From Lasiodiplodia sp. COLG20 (lineage: Eukaryota; Ascomycota; Dothideomycetes; Botryosphaeriales; Botryosphaeriaceae): 64,000 nucleotides of DNA. The position numbers and the translations under genes were made by a program. Shown here one piece after another: positions 54,112-64,000 of the stretch (position 1 is its first letter; every line of letters begins with the position of its first letter). The DNA lies in assembly GCA_009801085.1 (NCBI GenBank), contig VNWV01000002.1:3534001-3598000 (forward strand), given 5' to 3'. The notes under the pieces were generated by a model, which saw only the letters and a program-made list of their open reading frames with translations, did no database searches and had not been told where the DNA came from.

Positions 54112-55332
54112 ATGTCACACCAACCGGCGGGCCACTTGCTGACTCGGCCGTATTCAGATGACATGGCAGGCGAGCGAACACCGCTTGTTGGAGCCTCACC
54201 AGGGTCCCCGCACCTGGCAAAGCTCAACCGCTGGCTGCTGGAGACCCTGGACCGGCTGAACCCGATTGTCACCACCACTCCCAGGCGGCTCTTTGAGATC
54301 TGTGATCAGTCCATGTGCGTCAACCCTCTTGCTGCCCCACGCACCAGCTGACAGCGCAGCTACCCTCCATTTCTCCGACGCCGTTGCCAAGCAATGCTAG
54401 CTGCCGAATGGACCCACCGCCTGCCTATCATCCAGCAGTCCTCGCCCGCCGACATGGCGGCGAGCCTAATCGTCAAGGCCCTCGACGAGATCGCCGACGG
54501 TGCTTCCTCTAAGATTACCGTTGTGGACTTTTGTTCTGGCGGTGGAGGTGTGCACCCCCTCACCCCTTGACAATATTACCAGTGTTGACACGTGCATCAA
54601 GGCCCTGTGCCCGTCATCGAAAAACTTGTGAACAAGAAGCGCGCGGAGCGTAACAAGCCTCCGATTCCCTTTACAATGACTGACATCAAGCCTCACATTG
54701 ACGCGTGGATAGCGGCCTCGTCGCGCAGTGCAAACCTAAACTACTTTCCACAGCCAGTAGACGCAACCAATCCCCCGCCTGCTATCATCAGTACAACTGC
54801 TTCCGTCAACGGTGCACATGCACAACACGGCCCCAAGACCCGCGTCTTCCGGCTGTACTGCTTGGCATTCCACCACTTCCCAGATGATCTTGCTCGCAAG
54901 GTGTTGGAGTCCACAATCAACACGTCCGACGGCTTCGCTATCCTCGAGCTGCAGGATCGGCGCTTGGCCTCTCTTCTTCTCATGTTTCTCGACTTTTGGC
55001 TCATGTTCGTCGTCACCATCTTCTGGTTCTGGCATGATCCGCTGCAGATGTTCTTCACGTACATCATTCCCATTCTGCCCTTCACACTTTCTTTCGATGG
55101 TTTCGTCAGCAGCTTGAGGACGCGGAATTTCTTGGAGGTCATGACTCTGATCGACTCCAGTCTGGAGGCTGCGCTGCACGGCGCGCAGGCCAAAACAGTC
55201 AGAAGGGTGCTCCAAGAGACAGGCACTGCAGAGATAGAAGGATGGGTCTTCAAGGGCGGGAGAGAGATGCATACTTGGCCGATTGGATACATGAATTACA
55301 TCGTCGGTAGACGCATCAACGGTCGGCGCTGA
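54112..55332 (+). CDS. Methyltransferase-like membrane protein, three exons, 373 aa
   Basis: Exons 54112-54314, 54360-54547 and 54602-55332, with introns of 45 and 54 nt. After the first splice the text reads FEICDQS, then I, then YPPFLRRRCQ, a block seen in a fungal family of unknown role. The segment ITVVDFCSGGG continues across the second splice into GPVPVIEKLVNKKR; an acidic residue followed by a Gly-rich turn is the AdoMet-binding motif of class I methyltransferases. The C-terminal half has two or three hydrophobic spans (ASLLLMFLDFWLMFVVTIFW; MFFTYIIPILPFTLSF) and ends with EGWVFKGGREMHTWPIGYMN. A membrane-anchored methyltransferase is plausible; the substrate is unknown and activity is not shown. 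Confidence 0.75.
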
Positions 55333-56116
55333 TCTACAGCCACTTAGTCACATCAGGATACCCGTAGATGATTAGACCAAGATTTTTGGATGAAATGTTC
55401 CCGCACACCAACCGCAACTGCTTGGTGACTCGCTGCATGCTAAAAACGCTGAAGTCAATCCCTAGCCACCTCACTCAATGAGCCTTTGCACCTCTGACTC
55501 TACATACTCAACTTGGCTTGACCGCTATAGAAGGCTGTTGTATCCACCGAAACGCCATGGCAACAGGTCCAAGAGTGAATTTTCTAAATATAGGATGGCG
55601 ATCGGATTGAAGCTAATGCTATACAAGATGCGGGGAGCCGTCCGCGGTAAGGTATGAATCGGTGAATGTGAGGCCGATCACATAGAAAGCGAAAAGAATG
55701 GGGCTTAGATCTATACGATAGGCGAGTAAGGAAGTGTGTCAATCCAGACTTGCTTGTTTGCTAAATGGCGCAATTAAGCCATTGGATAAAAGTGGGGTTG
55801 CTCAAGCTTCGGTGCATGGTATAGCATTTAAGTCTAAAATTACTAACGTTAAGCTCTTAAAAAGCTGGTGCTTCCAGATCTCTGGGAGAGGGAACCATTG
55901 TTTCCGACAGCCTGGTTCATGAAGCGTCAAATAGTCTAAACGTCTAAACGTCTGAACGTTCTAACTTGTTCTTCTTTCTCTCTCTCTCTGCTTTTCCATC
56001 CCACTCGACGACTCTCCCCCCTCAGTGACGACATAATCTCCAACAATGCCCAACAACTCTTGAGGGCACCAAAGATTTAGCCGCTTCCGACACGGTGAGA
56101 GTCCCCCCCTCTGCTT
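55333..56116. other. Convergent intergenic stretch with an octamer tandem repeat
   Basis: 784 bp between converging stop codons. It contains four units of a GTCTAAAC-like octamer at 55934-55965 followed by a CT-rich run. No gene. Confidence 0.55.
55934..55965. repeat. Four-unit octamer repeat (GTCTAAAC-like)
   Basis: Units read GTCTAAAC, GTCTAAAC, GTCTGAAC and GTTCTAAC: two identical and two diverged. Confidence 0.75.
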
Positions 56117-57836
56117 TCATCTCTCCCACGTATCCCTGACGTGGTCCCCGCGCTCCTCACTCTCCCTGATAGCCTCATCCAGCTGCTCGGGGCCCCAACT
56201 CCTCGGGAACTCCAACCACGCATGCCACCACTGCTCCTCTCCCTCCTCCCCCCTCCTCTTCTCCAACGCGTCGTCAACAGCAGCGAAGACGCGGCCACTC
56301 CAGCCGGCGAGGTACCAGCGATCCTCAAAGCACCGCACGAGCGCCGCGTAATGCGCCAGCACGACGAGTGCAACGGGGTGGGCGGCGGCGACGTGTTCGC
56401 GGAAGTCGGGCGGCAGCAGCGTCAGCCACAGCCAGACGGGCGTGGCCTCGCGGCGGCCGAGGCCGTTGAGCAGGACGGCGCCGTAGGCGCGGCGCAGCCC
56501 GTCGCACGCGACCAGGCACGACGCGCGCACCTTCGCGTCGCCCGGCGACCCGCCCATCCGGCACACGACGTCGTCGTGCAGGCGGGCCACGCGGTGGGCG
56601 AAGGTGCCGGCGCGGTCGCTGCCGAGGTTGGAGGTGGTGGGTGTGGGGTGCGAGACGCGGAAGAGGGCGCCGATGGGGCTGCGCTTCATCCAGGCCCAGG
56701 TTTCAGGCGAGGAGATCATGTTCATGATGCCCTGGCCTAGGAAGAGCGATTGGCCTAGTTCTTGGATGTCGAGGGGGGCGTAGCGGCGGTGGTGGTGGTG
56801 GGGTTGGTCGGGGCTGGCGTGGTCGTCGTTGTCGTCGGTGTCGTGGTCGTCGAGCGGGTTGCCGATTGAGGAGAAGGTGAGGAGGATGACGAGGTAGGCG
56901 AGGATGAAGTGCTCGAAGCAGTTTTGCTCGGTGATCTCGTACAGCCCGTTGCGGAGGCGCGAGAGGGCGACCTCTTGGTGCCGCGCTGACTTGGCCGTGT
57001 ACTCGCGCTTGCGGTCCGGGTGCAGGTAGGCCAGGTGCAGTGCCGACAGTGCGAGCAATCCGTGCATCAGCGATTCCTGGTGGCTTCTTAGCGGGCGTTG
57101 GGGAGGGAAGTCATGGCAAAGGTCATACACGAGTGAAAGCGAGTTCTGGGATGACGTCTTGCCATAATTCACGGCGGCGGTATTCTGATAAGCCCAAGCA
57201 GTCACTTGACTTGTAGTGGGAGAACAGTTCTATATCTCCCAGCCAGTCGGCAGTGGATATCGAGTCCGATGGTGGCCTTTCTTGCACTAGTTGCAGTGGG
57301 TTAATGGGGCTTCCGCCGTGGCTCTGCTCCAGCACCTCGACCTCATCCGTCAGGTCAAGAAGAGCCTGTCGGATGGACGATACTTTGGCTTTGATTGAAG
57401 AAGCCTGCGGGTTTGGTGAGAGAGGATTGGAATGATGTGACTGGGTACTTGGCGTAGGGAGCGCGACAAAGGAATGCGGAGACTGATTGCATGCTTCTAT
57501 GTTTCAGATTCAGCGACATTTTGGTCCAGAAAGAGCAACGACGGCTGGCATACCGGACGCGCTTTGAATTGGCTGAGACCGCGACGGATCAGGCTGCGCA
57601 CCGGCAGCTCTCGGAAAGTCAGGGGAGGCGCCTGGGCTTAGGCTAGAGAGCACAAGGCTGCACTCTGCTTGATGCCGAACGCAGTTGTTGCATGGCCGCT
57701 GTTCATCACACTGCAGTCCAGATTCAGCGGGGCTGCCGAGTGAGCATGTCGGGGGCCAACCGACCTTGACGTGCCGTTGCTTGCATCGCACGCAGCCGAA
57801 GCGCGATTTCTTATGACCTATTCTGGTAGGTGGCAT
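56117..57836 (-). CDS. Zn2Cys6 transcription factor with fungal-specific regulatory domain, four exons, 518 aa
   Basis: Exons run 57836-57765, 57710-57554, 57496-57129 and 57076-56117. The zinc cluster is built across the first splice: CVRCKQRHVK joined to CDEQRPCNNCVRHQAEC, giving the six ligands C-x2-C-x6-C-x5-C-x2-C-x6-C. A Ser/Pro-rich linker follows, then a block ending ELWQDVIPELAFTR that joins in phase to ESLMHGLLALSALHLAYLHP, the signature of the fungal-specific factor domain found in sterol-regulator-like (UPC2/ECM22-type) proteins. Other parts are ENCFEHFILAYLVILLTFSS-like hydrophobic helices and a His/Asp-rich insert. Such factors usually control metabolic genes, but the targets are not apparent here. 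Confidence 0.85.
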
Positions 57837-59281
57837 AATTCTCCCGGATCTGCGTAAGAAAATTTAGCCGGAGTTGAAGGTCACGGCTTCGTGGGAAGGG
57901 GGAGGAAATGGTGTTGGAAATGCGGGCGAGGTTGGCCAATTATACGTTGTTGGTTGAGAAAGCGAACACGACACGCCTACTCTGCACAGCCCCAGCTTAT
58001 TTAAAGCTAAATTCCACACCGCCCTATCAGGTACCTGAACCCCCGTGTTTGAATAATGTGCCATTTCTGAAACACCATCTATAAGCTATTCACCACCTCA
58101 GTTGCCTATATCCCCTTGACACTTGAGGTGCTCATGCTGATCACCGTCATCTATTCTACGATATGAAATAATTTCCGGCTTGAACATTTCCGCAGCGAAA
58201 ATCAAATGCTTCGACTGCGCACAATGAGATTCATTTAATGTGCAAGGCTGAATCGGCCTAATAAGCCACAATTCTCGGGGGGCTTAGACGTACTGCCAAG
58301 CAGTCCAAGAAACGCACGTTGTCCGGAGCTCCGTTCCAAGGTAGTGGACTTCTCTTTACTTGCTAGCTCGTGCTCCAGCACACACCCTGCTCTATCAAAT
58401 ATCAGACCGGACGAATGACGCATCTGTTCTACGAACTACTTTTGCAGTATTCTTCCCGCTTGTTTGTTGACCTGAATTTGGCCTTGCAGATTCCCCAGAG
58501 CAGATGTCCCGATGACGCGTATCCCGACTGCTCATGTGGAAAGATTGCAGTGTTTCGCAAGATACAGGACAAAGTCCTACTTCCCCTCTCAGTGGACGAC
58601 CGAAGGCCTTGCTTCAAATAAGGAAGTGCAGGCAGTCAAACAGGATCACATCACACCCGAGAAAACAAACAAGCAGAAGGAGGAAACAGCTATGCTATGT
58701 AAGCCTGTTGATGACTGGAGAATCTCCAAACCGGCATCGCCTGATTGCCAAGATTGCCTTTCAATGCAGATTCCCGAGAATTCGTCTTTCATCGTCCAGG
58801 GAAAAAAAATCATTCAGCCCAAACAAAATGCAGCAAAGTAGTGTGTGTGTAGTCATCGTGTGGAGTCCAGAGCGAAGGACTGCTCGCGACTACAACACCA
58901 TGGTCCCAGATGCTTTTCCCCAGAATTTCCTGTATCCGAATGCCAATATACTCCGTGCACCAGTCGCCTTCAAATGCCTGTGTGCTCTTTTTTTTTGCAG
59001 AATGAAATGTCGACGCAATGTGAAGCATGAAGCTCCTTGTTGATTACCATGGTGAAAAAAAAAAAAGAAAACAAAGGGGGAAAAAGCAAGCCGAAGCGGG
59101 TGCCATATCGCCGGAACGCTGATCAGGGAATCGAGGGATGGTAACAGACGAAGCAAGTCCGACATGCACAGGTTGTTGCCACAACTGCCCTAGAGAGGAA
59201 AGTGTCACTCATGATGTGCCCAGCAGGGCGGGAGGATGACGCAAGGACCAAGCGGGCGGCGGACTTACGAAGCCAAGAGGA
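57837..59281. other. Intergenic stretch upstream of the Zn2Cys6 gene
   Basis: 1.4 kb, AT-rich, with an A12 run at about 59055-59066. It should hold the promoter of the 518-aa factor. Small open frames are not convincing. Confidence 0.5.
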
Positions 59282-60145
59282 CTATTCGAGTTCCATGAAG
59301 GTCCAGTGATTGACAACTTCCTGGGTGGCGACGGCAATGTCGCGGCGGCTCAGGCCGGCGGCGTGGCCGAGGTGGAACATGCCGTTGATGTTGCTCTTGA
59401 ACCACGAGACCAGGTCGTCCTCTTCGTCGGGCGACAGGTCGCCGCGCGGACGCAGACCGCCGCGACCGCCGCCGGGCATGGTGCGTGGCGGGCCGTAGGG
59501 AACGAGGGACCTCTGGGTGGTCTTGGGCATGCGGGCCGGGAAGATCTCGCCGGGAATGCGCTGGTTGCCGCGCTTGCGCTTGCGGGCGTTGGCCTCCTCG
59601 GCGGCGGCGACGGCCTTGGGCGTGGCCTGGATCTTGCGGCCGCGGGCAGCCGACGAGCTGGGGCCGTCGTGGTACTCGTCGTCGTCCGGGTCGTCGACGG
59701 GCTTCTGGTCTTCGGGCGGGTCGTCCATGGGCTCCTCGGCGTCATCCTCGGCCTGCTGGACGACGTCGTCAATGTCGTTGGCGTTGAGCATTGGCTGATA
59801 GCCAGCGCCAGCGCCGGCGCCGTTGATGGTGCTCTGGCGGCGCGGACGAGGCGAGGTGCCATGGAGAGCAGGGTTGCTTGGGATGCGGTTCGTCAGTCAT
59901 GGTGTTCGGTCGGCAAGGTGAGAGCGGACTACTCACAAGACCGGAGGACGGTTCAGGCCGGGCAAGATGTTGATGAGCGGGAAGTCGCCCGGCTGGTGGA
60001 CATCACGCACATGGGCGCGCAGGGCAGACGAGTCGCGAGCCTGGAAGGTGCAGTAGTCGCAGGCGCGCTCGCACGGCCAGATGCGCAGCTCGCCTTGCTC
60101 GGGCCAGTTGTGGTAGCCTTCGTGGTCTTCGACGTCGCAAGGCAT
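59282..60145 (-). CDS. C2H2 zinc-finger-like acidic protein, two exons, 267 aa
   Basis: Exons run 60145-59937 and 59876-59282, with a 60-nt intron (GTGAGT...CCCAAG) that joins RPPVLF to NPALHGTSPRPRRQ. Residues about 29-50 form one classic C2H2 finger: CDYC, twelve residues, then H-VRDV-H. The middle is strongly acidic (DDVVQQAEDDAEEPMDD and following), then a basic cluster RKRKRGNQR that could be a nuclear signal. The C-terminal 50 residues (SPDEEDDLVSWFKSNINGMF through EVVNHWTFMELE) look helical and constrained. A chromatin or transcription role is a guess from the composition. I do not know a named family. Confidence 0.7.
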
Positions 60146-62128
60146 GGTGGCGCGGGGAATTGATAGCGTCTGTGAGGGCGACTGCGCGTGAGTGAGGTGC
60201 TAGTCGGGGAGTTGAAGAGTTTTGGTTGGGCTGGGTGAGTCGGGTGTTTTTATGTTTGCAGTCGGCGCAGCAAGCAACTGGGGAGCTTTCTACCAGTGAC
60301 CAGAGGCACGTGCACGCTCTTCTCCGCCTTTCGCTGGCGGGTGCCTGTCACTATGGGGATCGGCTATCTATCTGGAGGTGCTGGTCATGGCGGGCGAAGC
60401 GATGATCCGGGCCGTACGCCGGCACCCGCCACCAAGCCTACTCGCTGTCGCGCCCACTGTGACTTACCCGCCCAATCCTTTCCGCCTTTCTAAATCCCTG
60501 TCTCAGCCCTGCAGTCACTCCTCTCTCCGCGGGAACTCGTTTGAAGCCGTCGGCGGGCCTCGTCTGCTCCGTAGCCTTAGTCCGACTCTCTTCCGCATAG
60601 CCTTGTCCTCGGCCGTGCTGCGGCCGTCGACCTCACTTCCAGATGCTCACTTACCAACACCTTCGGAAGCCCCAGCCGCCGCCTGCCGCTTTCTGATAGC
60701 AGCTCTCCTGCCCCGAGCTCGCTCCTGCTCACCGCACGCCAAGACTGTCGACTCAGCTTGTTCTCTGCTTACACATCTGCCATCACAACGTCCACACCAA
60801 ACTCACTCACTGCATCTCGCTGGTAGCCAATCAACTTCGCCATGCTTCGGACTTCTCGCGACTGTTAATGAGAATTCCGCCCTCTCCGAGTCAGTGTCGT
60901 TTGCTTCAAGCATCCACAGGCTTTTCCAGAATCTGTGATGGCCTGTCGACTTGACAGCCCATCATCTCAGACACCCCTCTTTTCGTAAACTCGACGTAAC
61001 CACTTACATTCTAGGCTCGCTCACAAAGTCATTGGCTTGCTGTCAGGAGGATTGCAAAAGGTTGAGAGCTTCGTCGAGCGCAAGCACCACCTACAGCCAC
61101 AATCTGTGCGAACACTACATGTGACATAAATCATATCCGGACACATGTGAGTATCTGGAAATACCTTGATTCGATGTTGTTCTTGCAAAACTCAGAATTC
61201 AATCTGCTCTGGCTGAATATGCGAGTGAGTATGAAGCTTGTCAAGTTGCGAAATGAGCGGCTGGACTTCACACTCCTCCGAACTACATCAAAGCATAGGC
61301 GTTCCTTAATCACGAGGCTCTTCAGGCCGCCGTGCTTGAACTGAAATTGCACAAGAAATACCATTACGAGCATAGCAAGCTTGGTGTCTAGTAGAGGTTT
61401 TCCAAAGACGATACGAGAGACGCCGGCCGTGAGTAGAAAAACGCATGCACAGTCGTCTTCTTCATCTCTGCAGGGCTCTGAAGACCTAGATGCATGCGTG
61501 ATTCAGATAGTGGATCAGCCGGACGAACGGCGTGCATGCAGCATCAGAACCACGCTTCGATCCTAAACCTTGGTCAGGTCGGATAGTACGCCATTGACAA
61601 TGTTGAAGCAGCCACCGGTTATTGATGAGACCATTGGCTCAAAGCAAGAGCGAAATTTGCTATTCGTAGAAGGAACAATTAGGATAATTAAAAGCTAACG
61701 AGCTGGCAAGCAGCGAAGTGAAAGACATTCGAGCCGCACTTCCATTCGCAGACCTTAAGGTTCAAGATGGCTTGCCGCCCCTCCAATGAGCTCCGTACAC
61801 ACACTTGACCCTGTTCAAAATGTCTGTCTTCCGATTGGTCGATATCATCTCATCTACCGTCGATCTTTGACAAGGGACTACGCGCCTTAACGGCGATCAT
61901 CCAGCACATCAGAAACGCGTCGAAACCCTCAAGTCATGTGCATCATCAGAGCCCCTCTGTTGGGAAACAGACTTGCAAACGCCCCGGAAACTATGGCAAA
62001 CTGCGTCCGGTCAAGATAAGGTGGAAACACCGGGCGCTGCATGCGTGCTCGAGACTTCCGAACTAGTAGAGTGCGTGGCAAACCAATGTCTAACACGTGG
62101 TTTTCTATGGAGACTGTGACAGATGCGT
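60146..62128. other. 2.0-kb intergenic region with possible gene remnants
   Basis: Upstream of the C2H2 gene and downstream of CLN3. Its left half is C/T-rich leader-like DNA. On the plus strand between about 60960 and 61565 there are coding-like patches with intron-shaped GT-AG pairs but several stops and a frame change, consistent with a decayed gene. Confidence 0.45.
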
Positions 62129-63653
62129 TCAAGTCCTCCGGCAGTAATCCCTCCCATGTGCAACCTGCCACTCACACAGCCACACCTCAAACGCCATGCC
62201 CAGAAACCCTGCTGCACAGATGCCCGCCGAGTCGCTGACGCTCGTCGCACTGAGACTGAACTCGCGTTCTGCTTTGGGCACGTTGTCTGTGATCTCGGCA
62301 AAGGTGCTCACGTAAACCAACCCGCCCAGTAAGCCCTCCCAGAAGACAATCAAGAAAATGATCCAGACGGACGGGATAAAGTCCCAGATGGCATGTGCCG
62401 TCAACAATACCAAATTGGCGATCTGCAGAAAAGAAGGGAGGTAGAGGTGGTGGATGCGGAAAAAGGGCGTCGAACTTCGGGAGATGAAAACGCCCACTTG
62501 GTAGATTGCGTTATATGTTGGATAGAAGGCGCGGTACTCGGAGAAAGGGCTCGATGAAAGCGGGAATAGGAGAGTTGGCGCAACGCCCTGGTTGATTGTG
62601 TATTCGGCGATGTAGACAAGGAGAAGAGGGAGCATGCTGTGTTGCGTGGGGCTGCATCAGCAAGGGAAAACCTTGGCTTACCCGTAAAGTACAAAAAGTC
62701 ACAGTTCGCATAGGCACAGTGATACAGGCATAACAACGAAGGAGAAAAAAGAACTTACTAGGGGATGACCAGATGCCTAGCGCGGTTCAGGTTAGCCTGT
62801 AAGCTCCTCCAGACCTTGCTCCTTCGGGACTGGAGGGAGGTGAAGCTTCGCCCGGAAGCCGACATCATGGATGCACTCAGAAGGCCATCGCCGTCTTCAA
62901 GCGGATCCTGAAGGTCATCCTCTGCGTCTTCATCGCCTCCCAGCTGTTCGTATTCAGCCTGTCTGGCAGCGGATTGCAACGGGCCTCTGGGCAAAATCAA
63001 GAAAAAACTGGCAAGCATGATCACGGGCAAAAACGAAAACGCGAGCAGACTGGTGCGCACGCTCAGGCCAATAGTGGTGGTGGCGAGCACGTACGCGCCA
63101 GCGCCCACAAGGCCGGCACCTCCGGTTCCACTGCCCCAAGCAGCCAGGCTGAAGTGGCCGTAGAAGTGTGTCAACCCCAGGAAACTCAACTCGCCGCCGC
63201 CAGAGCTCAGACTCGCAAAGATGATGCCCAACATTCGTATGCCAATAGCGCCGCCGTCCCGGGTTGCAGGCGTGAGGGCGATCAACAGCATGCCCGCCGT
63301 GGAGAGGCCTACAAAGACAAAAATGCGGACCGAGTATGGGACTTGGTGGATGAAGTAGGGCGCGATCAGCTTGGTGATGAAAGACGGGATGACGTCGGCG
63401 AGCAGGACGACACCCTTCGGAACGGCAGGCCCGACCAGGTCAACGGCCGCCGAGAGGATGATCACGTAAAGAACATTGTTGATTAGGCCTGCAGAGTCAG
63501 CTAGCGCTGGGCGCGGGTTTGGCAGCGGATGCGCGGCATACCGAAGAGCCAGAAGGCGGCACAGACACGTGGATCGGCGCCCTCGAAGACGGACTTGAAT
63601 TTCGCCTTGTACACGGCCCATGACGCAGCTGGGGTGCCGGGCATGGGGAGCAT
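62129..63653 (-). CDS. BTN1: CLN3/Btn1 (battenin) vacuolar membrane protein, three exons, 449 aa
   Basis: Exons run 63653-63542, 63488-62759 and 62636-62129, with introns of 53 and 122 nt in phase. The start [20 protein letters not shown] runs into FWLFG, which joins [20 protein letters not shown], the conserved first membrane span of CLN3. Later landmarks are [30 protein letters not shown], a long acidic loop ([20 protein letters not shown]), and [20 protein letters not shown] across the second splice. About eleven membrane spans are visible. Yeast Btn1 sits in the vacuole and late Golgi and affects vacuolar pH and arginine; human CLN3 is mutated in juvenile Batten disease. The C-terminus ([10 protein letters not shown]) fits fungal homologues. 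Confidence 0.93.
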
Positions 63654-64000
63654 TTGATGCGGTGAGATGTTTCGAGTACCTGGTTGGGCCTGAGTGCTAG
63701 TTCATCTGCGTCCGGAAATGGTGCGACTGTGGGAGCGAAAGGTGAAGCGTGTGGCTAGCTTTTTATGGGGGACGCTATGGGGAAGTTGTTTTGTTATCGG
63801 GGCTGACCGCCTGAGTCGCGGTGTGCGGGCCACGCGCCGCGTCGCGCACTTCAGCGGGCGCCGGTGAAGAAGCGTGCGGCGATCCGGCTGGCGCTTGCGC
63901 TCGTAGCAGAACGTTGTGCAGAGGCGTGCCTGGGCCGGCGGGCGAAGGCAGCGGGCACAATGCCGGGCGCGATCAACAGGCACAGGGACCAGGGGCGACG
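63654..64000. other. CLN3 upstream region to the window edge
   Basis: 347 bp, GC-rich; presumably the CLN3 promoter. No other gene supported. Confidence 0.5.

Overview
The window reads as a gene-dense nuclear chromosome segment of a filamentous ascomycete (Pezizomycotina; Dothideomycetes is my guess from the style of the proteins, not demonstrated). The evidence is short spliceosomal introns (mostly 48-125 nt, GT-AG with CTAAC/CTGAC-like branch sites), Zn2Cys6 transcription factors, an Stc1-domain protein, and many long serine/proline-rich disordered proteins. I found no rRNA, tRNA, CRISPR array, intact transposon or viral element. Gene models were assembled by joining reading frames across introns so that phase and family motifs agree; no transcript data were used.

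Layout, left to right. 0-13 kb: a truncated 3' end of an unknown gene, a metallophosphoesterase, an unidentified 393-aa protein, the KEOPS subunit GON7 divergent from the TORC2-associated hbrB, a peroxisomal D-amino-acid oxidase-like flavoprotein, and a GPI-anchored Ser/Ala-rich cell-surface protein. 13-30 kb: RGP1 (Rab GEF partner), RRG9 (mitochondrial neugrin-like), an mpaB/DUF2236 oxygenase-like membrane protein, a MYND zinc-finger protein, the clamp-loader subunit RFC5 and the MAPKKK STE11. 30-48 kb: a DUF7514-like protein, a ten-exon zinc alcohol dehydrogenase, an Stc1-domain protein, RAD7, a small protein with repeated SH3-ligand motifs, and an eight-exon Y-family (iota-like) polymerase. 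48-64 kb: a disordered protein with an RVxF motif, an NTF2-like protein and a Zn2Cys6 regulator sharing one promoter, a membrane methyltransferase-like protein, a second Zn2Cys6 factor, a C2H2 protein and CLN3/BTN1.

Most of this is conserved housekeeping content: DNA replication and repair (RFC5, RAD7, polymerase iota-like), signalling (STE11, hbrB), trafficking and vacuole (RGP1, CLN3), and mitochondrial and peroxisomal metabolism. No biosynthetic cluster is present.

The least ordinary stretch is 51.6-53.8 kb. A 484-bp bidirectional promoter there carries nine copies of the hexamer TGCGGA/TCCGCA between an NTF2-like gene and a Zn2Cys6 regulator whose C-terminal exon is interrupted by one in-frame TGA. 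Two convergent intergenic gaps of 2.6 and 3.0 kb, with no flanking promoter to account for their size, are the best places to look for unrecognised transcripts.
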